NCBI GenBank assembly: GCA_036881905.1
Contig: JBAJNN010000043.1
Coordinates: 1-12,816 of the forward strand
Reading direction: 5' to 3'
Origin: JBAJNN01 sp036881905
GTDB lineage: Bacteria > Pseudomonadota > Alphaproteobacteria > Rhizobiales > Im1
Length of the DNA stretch: 12,816 bases
Position 1 is the stretch's first letter; the number at the start of each line of letters is the position of its first letter. The notes below the pieces were generated by a model. It was not told the origin of the DNA and did no database searches. It saw nothing but the letters and a program-made list of their open reading frames with translations. The position numbers and the translations under genes are program-made. Positions 6,848 to 12,816 of the stretch are shown one piece after another.

Positions 6848-9800
6848 ATGGCTTATCAGATCCCCTTGCCGAACGGGCAGTTTGCCCAGTTCTCGGATGA
6901 CGTCGAGCAGGATGACGCACGGCGTCAGATCTTCGATGCGTTTCCGGAATATTTCAGCGACGAGGATCACGCCTATTTCGGACGCCAGGACGTGGAGCGT
7001 GAAACCTCGGCCCTCGGGCGCGGGTTCCGTTCGTCGCTTGAGACGACCAAGGGCAATATCGGCGCGGTCGGCAAGTACGGGCTCGGCGGCACGTTCGAGC
7101 AGCTGCAGGAAGATATCGCGGAGACCGAGAAACTCGCCGCGCAGGAGAACCCCTACGCCACCAGTTTCGAGGACGTCACGCAGTCGTTCAGCGAGGGCTT
7201 CCTGCCCGGGCTGCAGCGGCTCGGGTCCTATATCGGCGAAACGGCCGGCGGCACGGTGCCCTATCTGGGCGGCACGCTGGCCGGTGGCGCGGTCGGTACG
7301 TTGCTCGGTGGTCCGGCAGGCACGGTATCCGGCGCCGCCGCGCCGTTTGCCGGCGCGATTGTCGGCGCAGCGCCACAGTTCTTCGCCGACAACGTGGCGC
7401 GTCAGGTGCAGGAAGGCGTCCGGAACGAAGAGGAGATCGACTGGGAAGCCGCGTTCGGCGCGGCTGTCGCGCAGGGTGGCCTGAACGCGATCGGTCCGCT
7501 GTTCACCGGTATCGTGGGCCGGGGCGTCATGGGCCCCGTGGCGCAGCAGGCGGTCATCAAGCAGACGCTCGACAAACTCGGCAAGATCCCCGGCGGCCGT
7601 TTCGCCGCGGCCGGTGTCGCCGCGTCACAGGTCGAGGGCCTGACCGAGGTCCTGCAGCAGGGGCTCGAACGGGCGCAGGCTGGACTGCTGGCCTTTGACG
7701 ACGAGGAGACCCTGGCGGCCTATACCGGGGGCGCCATGCTCGGCCTGATCATGGGCGGTGCCGGATCGGTCGTTACGCGCAGCCGCAAACCGGCAGAAGA
7801 CTTCGAGCCGAACCCGGTCGAGGAACCGGTCGCGATGGCGGTGCCGCCGCTGGTACCGCCCGATGCGCCGCTGGCGCTTCCCGCGCCCAGCACCGAAACA
7901 CCCCGCCCGCCGACATTCGACATACGGCCGGAATCCGGCGAGACCCCGGCTGACTACGCGGATCGCGCCATTCGCGTTGCTGGAGCGGATTTCCCGGACG
8001 GGCCGTTCCGGCAGATCGCCACGGACAACGGCTTCCAGATTGTCAGCGAGAACGGCGACTATGTCGGCCAACCCTTCGCCACGCCCGATCAGGCGCAGGA
8101 AGTCCTGAATGTCTATAACCAGCGCGGTGACGAACTGGCGTTGGAGAAGCAGGCGCAGGAAGCGATCAAGAACACGCGCCAGACCGAGACGGCCGAGTTG
8201 CTCGCGGCTGCGCGCGAGACCGTGGCGCCACTGGGTACCTTTACGATTGAGGAGATCGGATCCTCCCTGGCCGGACGGGTCAACGCGCGCCGGATCCAGG
8301 TCGGCCTGCAGCCGCTCGATACGTTCACACTTGAGGACCTGGCCAAGGTCAAGGCGCCGGAGAGCGCGATTACACGGCTGATCAACCTGCGGCGTCCGGT
8401 GACGACGGCTGAGCTGACGCAGCCGAACGATGTTCTGCAGGCGGCGCAGGACAAGGGCATCGTCTCCGACGACGAGAATTTCAGGATCTTTGCGCGCCGG
8501 ACAACCGGGGCGACCGATGTCAACCGGATGAACCAGACGCAGCTGCAGGCGCTGCAGGGCAAGATCGACGAACTGCCGCAACAGACCGAGGGCACGACGA
8601 TCCCGGTCATCGAGCAGCCGCTGTTCACACAGGCCCAGTACGACAAGGCGGTTTCCGGGATCGAAGCGGAGGGGCGCTTCACGCAGACGCTGCTCTCCAA
8701 GGTCACCGGCATCCGGGATCGCAAGACACTGAAGGCTTTGCGCGAGCGCATGGTCGGTCGCGGCGCGCTGGTCAAGCGCAGCGAGAACGACTACCGGCTG
8801 TCGGATGTCATCGGCAAGGAGCGCCGCGCCACCCCTGCGGACCTGCCGGAGGGCACGACCCGGAATCATGTCGTGCGCGAGGTCCCGGTCGGCAAGCTGC
8901 GCCTGCGCAAGAACGGCAAATCGCTGGGTACATTTGACAGCGAGACGGAAGCGCGGGCCCGGATCTCCGGTATCCGCGAGAAGGAGGCGGCGACGGGCGA
9001 CAAGCCGTCGACCCTCGAACTGGTCCCGGCTGAAGGCACGGCCTTCGCCGTGGTCGAGAACCGTTACGACGGAGAAGGGAACTTCCTCGGCCAGGCACCG
9101 GTCGACACGCGCCGGACGCGCGAGGAAGCCCAGGCCGAAGCGGACAAGATCGATGGCCGCGAGGACATCCAGAGCCAGACGGCGCCGGTAAAGCAGGCAC
9201 CGCCCGAGGCACTGAAAGGCCGCGTCGGCGATGTCATGCAGGCCCTGAAGGACCTGGCCTATCAGCGCGAATTGCCGCTGCTGGGAACGAAAGTCAAGAT
9301 GGTCGGTGGCGAGATGGTCACGACCGATGGTGATTTCCTCGAAGGCCAGTACTCACCCGCGGCCAACACGATCTTTATCGCGGTGCGGGACCTGCACCCG
9401 GACATGACGACCAAGGAGATCGTCGAGCGGCTGGCGCAGGTCATGGACCACGAGCTGGTGCATGCGCTGCGCGAGGCCGGGATCCTGTCGGAAGGGTCGC
9501 CCGCGTGGCAGACCCTTGAGCGTTATGTCAGGCGTGCCAAGCGGCCCGAGGGCAACGAGACCTATTACCAGTTCGCGCGCCGCAACTATGAAGGCCGCGC
9601 CGGATACGAAAAGCCCGCCGACATTATCGAGGAAGCGATTGCCGAGGCGTTCCGTTACTGGGCGGCGGACCGGCGCACGGTCACTGGCAAGCCGGCGAGC
9701 GTGTTCCGCCAGATCGCCGAGTGGTTCAGGAAGCTGCTCGGCAAGCTGCCGGAGGAAGTCTTCGAGACCATCGCGTCGGGCGACATCGTGCGCGACGGCC

Positions 9801-12800
9801 TGACGGCACCGGGCAGCCTGCTGCCGCGGGCCCAGTATATCGAGCAGATGGCGGCAACGAAGTTCGAACTGAACGCCGCGGTCGATCGCGCCAAGGCGAT
9901 GCAGGAGCTGGCCGAGCGCAGCGAGGGACAGGAAGCCCAGAGCGCCGCCAACGAGGCAGCGGCTGCCGCGACGCATGTCGAGACGATGAAAGCCCGGATG
10001 CGGCGCCTGCAGGCGCAGGCGCGCGAGGACCGGCGCGGGCGCTCGGGACCCCGGACCGTGCTCGGCATGACGCCATCCAAGGCCTATGTCGAGGGTGACC
10101 GGGGCGACAATTCCGCCGTGCGCAACGTGGCGGAGGACTACAAGCGCACGGTCGGCGACACGCGCCCGCCCGCCGATCTCTATCTCGAAGAATCGCCGGA
10201 GTTCTCGCGCCGGGCGGCGGATATCCACCAGAAGGCCAAGCACCGCCCGAACACGGCGGAGGTGGCCAAGACCTATAACGCGCTGACCAGCGAGCTGAAG
10301 GCGCAGTTCCAGCAACTGGGCGAGCTCGATATCGAGACCTGGACGCAGAGCGGCGAGCCTTACGCGAGCCCGGCCGAGATGCTGGCCGATATCGCCAAGG
10401 GTCATCTGTATCTCCGGATGTCGAGTGACATGTTCGGCCCGTCTCCGGCCAATGCGGGGCATCCGCTGGGCGAGGCGAGCGGGTTCAAGACCCGCGACAA
10501 CCGCGACTTGACCTTTAACGACGTCCTGCGCGTGACGCATGACTATTACGGCCACAGCCAGTACGGCTTCGGGTACGGGACGCGCGACGCCTACAACGCC
10601 TACCACCAACATGCGCGCCTGTTTTCCGATGCAGCCAGGCCCGCGCTCGCGGCGGAGACGCTGGGCCCGGCCTCGTGGCAGAATTACGGCCCGCAGGTGC
10701 GCCGCGCCGACGGCACGATCCCGGCGCAGGGCGATGCGGATTACCTGCCCCAGTCCCGGCGCGAGTTCGCGATGCAGAAGGCCTACGCGTTTCCGGCCGA
10801 CGCGCTGAGTGCCGACCCGGGCATGGACGCGATCCGCAAGGCGGAGACCCTCGACAACACCGAGATCGTGCCGACAGCGCCCATGGACGAGAAGGTCCGC
10901 TTCAGTATCGGCAAGCGGACCAACCTGCGGCTTGAGCCATGGGGGCAGGCGGCGGGCGACGGTTCGATCGATCTGTTCATGATCACGACACCGGACGGCG
11001 TCGTCATCGGTCAGGTGGCGGCCGAGCGCACGCGGGTCGACAAGTACATCAAGCGGGTTGCCGAGGCCAAGGGCATCGAGGACCTGCAGATCGATGACGA
11101 AATCGTCCTGATCGACTGGGTCGGGGATACACGCTACGCGCCTACAGACCGGCAGGAGGAGCTGTACCGGCGCACGGCGACGGACGCGGCGAAACTGGAA
11201 CCGGGCGAGCTGACGCCGGGCACGATGCGCGACCTGTCCACGTGGCTGGTCGAGCACTATCCGGACGCGCAGTGGATCTCCGGCTACCGGATTTCCGGCT
11301 CGCGCGGCAGCAAGGCCAAGGCGATCGACCCGACCTTCGATCCGGCTGCGCGCAGCGAAGGTTACCAGTTCATGCGCACGCAGCCGTTCAAGGAGCGCCT
11401 GCGCAAGCGGCTCCCGGGCGGCGGCGAGTTCGGCAAGGACCAGCCGCTGGGCAGCGAGTTCTCGCCTCCGGATACGCGCAAGCCACGCTTCTCCATCGCG
11501 CGGGACGGTAACGACAAGTTCGGCGGCCAGATCGCCGAGGCGCAGCTGCTGATGGCGCGGACGGGCGAGAACGGCGCGTTCATGGTCTACATGTCGCCCG
11601 GGCAGTTCATGCGCCTCGCCGGCGAGCAGCCGGTGGCGCCCGACCAGATCGAGCAGAACGAGCTCGTCAAGCGCGGTTATCGGTACAACACGCTGCCCGG
11701 TGCCGTGATCACGGGACTGGACGGGGTCGTAAAGGTCGCGGAAGTGGACGGCACGGCGCGCATTCGGGCCCTGCAGTCCGACGGCGTGACCCAGGTGCCG
11801 GTCATGATCTATCCGGACAAGGAGGTCTCCACGGGGCTTATTTCGGGCATTCAGGGACGCGGTGGACGGCTGCCGGCCTTCCCGCGCGCCGAATACATGC
11901 CCGATCACCGGGAGGTCGAACCGAAATACTCGCTCAATGCGGCGCTGGGCGAGCGTGTTCCACGTGAAACGAACGTGCAGGACTTCGATCTCAGTTACAC
12001 GATCGCCGACACGGCGGTCGGGCGCGTGATGCATAACCTGGCCCGGTCCAAGACACGCATCCCGGTGCTCGGCTTCTCGATCTTCGATGCGCGCAAGAAA
12101 CTGCAGGACCGCATGCTGCCGGTCAAGGAGATGATCGAGCGCATCCGCGAGGCGGGCGGCAAGATATCGGATTTCGCCAACACCTACATGCTGGAGAACC
12201 TGACCCAGGATCAGATCATGGACCGGATCCGGCAGCGCCAGGCCAAGCTCTATGTGCCGCTGTTCGACGCGATCCGGAACATGCCGGGGATCTCGCTGGG
12301 CGATCTGGAATCCTACCTCTACGCGCGCCACGCGCCGGAGCGGAACGCCGAGCTGGTCAAGCGCGGCGCCGAGCAGCCGGACGGCTCGGGCATGAGCAAC
12401 GACGAGGCGGCCGAAATCATGGACAAGTTGGCCCGCGAGGGCAAGCTGCAGAAGGTGACCGGGCTGGCCACGATGATCGACAACATCGTCAGGGATACCA
12501 ACCGGGTCCGTGTCGCCGCGGGCCGGACCAGCCAGAAGACCGTCGATGCGTCGCCGTTCAAGAACTATGTCCCGTTGCGCGGCTTTGCCGACGAGGATCT
12601 CGATCCGGACATGGACACCGACCAGCAATACCTGGCCCGGGTCCAGCGCGGCTATTCCGTGCACGGGCGCGAGGACAAGACCTTCACCGGGCGCAAGCGC
12701 CGGGCGGGCAGCATCCTCGAACATGTCATCCAGCAGAACATCGAGACCCAGATGCGGGCCGGGCGCAACCAGGTCGCGCAGTCGCTGGCCGCCCTGTTCA

Positions 12801-12816
12801 CCGCCAATCCCGCGAA
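6848..12816 (+). CDS. Giant polyvalent virion/injected protein (HExxH metallopeptidase, HDYYGH, ParB-like and C-terminal helical domains), 3' partial
   Basis: One frame runs without a stop from ATG 6848 to the window edge, giving at least 1989 residues. Visible modules: a short N-terminal motif (MAYQIPLPNGQFAQF); a Gly/Ala-rich hydrophobic region (about 128-310); three degenerate beta-hairpin/helix modules (about 396-420, 683-709, 733-766); a winged-helix-like segment (593-650); a zinc-metallopeptidase domain (about 793-990, H868-E-L-V-H872, with EEAIAE at 928-933); an Ala-rich helix (about 997-1063); an HDYYGH domain (about 1105-1290); an unknown module (about 1353-1545); a ParB-like domain (about 1555-1670); and a helical C-terminal domain (from about 1700). 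This modular style matches the phage and conjugative-element 'polyvalent proteins' described by Iyer and colleagues, thought to be delivered with DNA to counter host defences or prepare the cell. Packaging and injection are inferred from the N-terminus and from the late-gene context. The substrates are unknown. Confidence 0.85.
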   Translation, partial: MAYQIPLPNGQFAQFSDDVEQDDARRQIFDAFPEYFSDEDHAYFGRQDVERETSALGRGFRSSLETTKGNIGAVGKYGLGGTFEQLQEDIAETEKLAAQENPYATSFEDVTQSFSEGFLPGLQRLGSYIGETAGGTVPYLGGTLAGGAVGTLLGGPAGTVSGAAAPFAGAIVGAAPQFFADNVARQVQEGVRNEEEIDWEAAFGAAVAQGGLNAIGPLFTGIVGRGVMGPVAQQAVIKQTLDKLGKIPGGRFAAAGVAASQVEGLTEVLQQGLERAQAGLLAFDDEETLAAYTGGAMLGLIMGGAGSVVTRSRKPAEDFEPNPVEEPVAMAVPPLVPPDAPLALPAPSTETPRPPTFDIRPESGETPADYADRAIRVAGADFPDGPFRQIATDNGFQIVSENGDYVGQPFATPDQAQEVLNVYNQRGDELALEKQAQEAIKNTRQTETAELLAAARETVAPLGTFTIEEIGSSLAGRVNARRIQVGLQPLDTFTLEDLAKVKAPESAITRLINLRRPVTTAELTQPNDVLQAAQDKGIVSDDENFRIFARRTTGATDVNRMNQTQLQALQGKIDELPQQTEGTTIPVIEQPLFTQAQYDKAVSGIEAEGRFTQTLLSKVTGIRDRKTLKALRERMVGRGALVKRSENDYRLSDVIGKERRATPADLPEGTTRNHVVREVPVGKLRLRKNGKSLGTFDSETEARARISGIREKEAATGDKPSTLELVPAEGTAFAVVENRYDGEGNFLGQAPVDTRRTREEAQAEADKIDGREDIQSQTAPVKQAPPEALKGRVGDVMQALKDLAYQRELPLLGTKVKMVGGEMVTTDGDFLEGQYSPAANTIFIAVRDLHPDMTTKEIVERLAQVMDHELVHALREAGILSEGSPAWQTLERYVRRAKRPEGNETYYQFARRNYEGRAGYEKPADIIEEAIAEAFRYWAADRRTVTGKPASVFRQIAEWFRKLLGKLPEEVFETIASGDIVRDGLTAPGSLLPRAQYIEQMAATKFELNAAVDRAKAMQELAERSEGQEAQSAANEAAAAATHVETMKARMRRLQAQAREDRRGRSGPRTVLGMTPSKAYVEGDRGDNSAVRNVAEDYKRTVGDTRPPADLYLEESPEFSRRAADIHQKAKHRPNTAEVAKTYNALTSELKAQFQQLGELDIETWTQSGEPYASPAEMLADIAKGHLYLRMSSDMFGPSPANAGHPLGEASGFKTRDNRDLTFNDVLRVTHDYYGHSQYGFGYGTRDAYNAYHQHARLFSDAARPALAAETLGPASWQNYGPQVRRADGTIPAQGDADYLPQSRREFAMQKAYAFPADALSADPGMDAIRKAETLDNTEIVPTAPMDEKVRFSIGKRTNLRLEPWGQAAGDGSIDLFMITTPDGVVIGQVAAERTRVDKYIKRVAEAKGIEDLQIDDEIVLIDWVGDTRYAPTDRQEELYRRTATDAAKLEPGELTPGTMRDLSTWLVEHYPDAQWISGYRISGSRGSKAKAIDPTFDPAARSEGYQFMRTQPFKERLRKRLPGGGEFGKDQPLGSEFSPPDTRKPRFSIARDGNDKFGGQIAEAQLLMARTGENGAFMVYMSPGQFMRLAGEQPVAPDQIEQNELVKRGYRYNTLPGAVITGLDGVVKVAEVDGTARIRALQSDGVTQVPVMIYPDKEVSTGLISGIQGRGGRLPAFPRAEYMPDHREVEPKYSLNAALGERVPRETNVQDFDLSYTIADTAVGRVMHNLARSKTRIPVLGFSIFDARKKLQDRMLPVKEMIERIREAGGKISDFANTYMLENLTQDQIMDRIRQRQAKLYVPLFDAIRNMPGISLGDLESYLYARHAPERNAELVKRGAEQPDGSGMSNDEAAEIMDKLAREGKLQKVTGLATMIDNIVRDTNRVRVAAGRTSQKTVDASPFKNYVPLRGFADEDLDPDMDTDQQYLARVQRGYSVHGREDKTFTGRKRRAGSILEHVIQQNIETQMRAGRNQVAQSLAALFTANPA
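7229..7777 (+). other. Hydrophobic Gly/Ala-rich N-terminal region of the giant protein
   Basis: Residues about 128-310 contain GGTVPYLGGTLAGGAVG, SGAAAPFAGAIVGAAPQFF, FGAAVAQGGLNAIGPLF and YTGGAMLGLIMGGAG, interspersed with amphipathic stretches such as EGLTEVLQQGLERAQAGL. This resembles the membrane-active segments of phage ejection and internal virion proteins. It is not a cleavable signal peptide. Membrane insertion is inferred. Confidence 0.55.
9224..9817 (+). other. Zincin-type metallopeptidase domain of the giant protein
   Basis: A strand-rich lead-in (GQYSPAANTIFIAV) precedes MDHELVHALREAG, with the HExxH motif at residues 868-872 (codons 9449-9463). About 55 residues later IIEEAIAEAFRYW provides Glu928, Glu929 and Glu933 as candidates for the third zinc ligand. 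VFRQIAEWFRKL closes the domain. All catalytic positions needed for a gluzincin-like site are present, so the domain is probably active. The likely substrate is either the giant protein itself or a host protein. Confidence 0.75.
10160..10717 (+). other. HDYYGH polyvalent-protein domain of unknown function
   Basis: Residues about 1105-1290 contain SGEPYASPAEMLADI, a NRDLTFNDVLRVTHDYYGHS block (His1231, Asp1232, His1236), AYNAYHQHARLFSDAARPAL and AAETLGPASWQNYG (Glu1270). I recognise the pattern 'ND.(F/L)R.(V/T)HD.(F/Y)GH ... AY..H...FS..A..AL..ET.G...W.N' from large phage proteins, where it has no established function. The conserved His, Asp and Glu suggest an enzyme or a metal site. Confidence 0.6.
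11510..11857 (+). other. ParB-like domain of the giant protein
   Basis: Residues about 1555-1670 contain YMSPGQFMRLAGE, a spacer, and EVDGTARIRALQSDG followed by VTQVPVMIY (DG at 1634-1635). This follows the 'DG.(H/A)R.RAL...G...VPV.(V/I)' pattern of ParB-like/sulfiredoxin-fold modules in polyvalent proteins. The usual GERRxRA or HDGRHRA box is degenerate here (DGTARIRAL), so nuclease or CTPase activity should not be assumed. Confidence 0.45.
11945..12816 (+). other. Large C-terminal helical polyvalent-associated domain (LPD38-like), partial
   Basis: From about residue 1700 the protein is helical, with DARKKLQDRMLPVKEMI (from 1747), LYARHAPERN (Y1825-N1833) and GSGMSNDEA (from 1846). The 'DR..P(V/L)...I...G', 'YLYARHAPERN' and 'GSGMS..EA' blocks are typical of the large polyvalent-protein-associated domain I know as LPD38. 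The exact family number is from memory and unverified. The domain runs off the window edge. Confidence 0.55.
11956..11971 (+). promoter_or_regulatory. parS-like ParB-binding site
   Basis: TGTTCCACGTGAAACG matches the bacterial chromosomal parS consensus TGTTNCACGTGAAACA at every base except the last (A to G). The central GTTCCACGTGAAAC differs from a perfect palindrome at a single pair, the position where the consensus allows any base. It lies inside the giant gene, encoding part of RVPRET just after the KYSLNA linker and before the C-terminal domain. No second copy is apparent in the window. ParB binding is inferred from the match alone. Confidence 0.6.

Noticed and set aside
6882..7484. Arg/Ser-rich + strand frame inside the start of the giant gene
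   Set aside because: Shifted-frame shadow. The frame from ATG 6848 has a ribosome site and family-like sequence across the same bases.
7625..8869. A 414-codon minus-strand frame
   Set aside because: It is also codon-aligned antisense to the giant gene and explained by the same codon bias; no motif or ribosome site.
11236..11251. A second CACGTG core (TCCACGTGGC) as a possible parS
   Set aside because: The flanks do not match TGTTN...AAACA; only the CACGTG core is shared.
9353..12724. A 1123-codon open frame on the minus strand
   Set aside because: It is exactly codon-aligned opposite the giant + strand gene. It stays open because that GC-rich gene almost never uses TTA, CTA or TCA codons. 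Its translation is Arg/Leu/His-rich with no recognisable motif, whereas the + frame shows HExxH and other family motifs.

Overview
This window is a GC-rich, tightly packed block of seven co-directional genes, all on the + strand. It looks like the late (virion) module of a tailed phage or prophage, most likely podovirus-like. The first gene is cut by the left edge and the last, a giant gene, by the right edge. Intergenic gaps are 0-12 bases, and neighbouring genes overlap by 1 or 56 bases. No stretch over 300 bases lacks a gene, and I see no RNA gene, integrase, insertion sequence, CRISPR array or convincing terminator or promoter. The host cannot be named from the window. High GC at third codon positions and protein style fit a GC-rich proteobacterium, but this is an inference.

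Layout. (1) 3-1748 is a large beta-rich tail-hub/stabilisation-type structural protein. (2) 1748-2056 is a small virion-associated protein. (3) 2061-4199 is a 712-residue low-complexity structural protein with an Ala-Leu-Pro repeat zone and a C-terminal SDGEFVMTA-type motif. (4) 4144-4632 is a small protein resembling the GNAT-fold proteins often found among phage structural genes. (5) 4637-5569 is a Gln-rich helical virion protein. (6) 5582-6835 is a helical protein of the same virion set. (7) 6848 to the window end is one uninterrupted reading frame of at least 1989 codons. It is a giant multidomain 'polyvalent' protein.

The giant protein has, in order: a Gly/Ala-rich hydrophobic N-terminal zone of the kind seen in ejection proteins; short degenerate beta-hairpin modules; a winged-helix-like segment; an intact HExxH zinc-metallopeptidase domain; an uncharacterised HDYYGH domain; an unknown module; a ParB-like domain; and the start of a large helical C-terminal domain typical of polyvalent proteins. 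Recurrent [KR][FY]S[IL] linkers separate the last modules. The simplest reading is that genes 1-6 build the tail and internal virion structures, and that the giant protein is packaged and injected with the DNA to act in the newly infected cell.

The most unexpected signal is a near-perfect parS centromere site at 11956-11971 (TGTTCCACGTGAAACG, 15 of 16 bases matching TGTTNCACGTGAAACA). It lies inside the giant gene, about 200 bases downstream of the codons for its ParB-like motif. It may be a docking point for host or phage ParB on this DNA.
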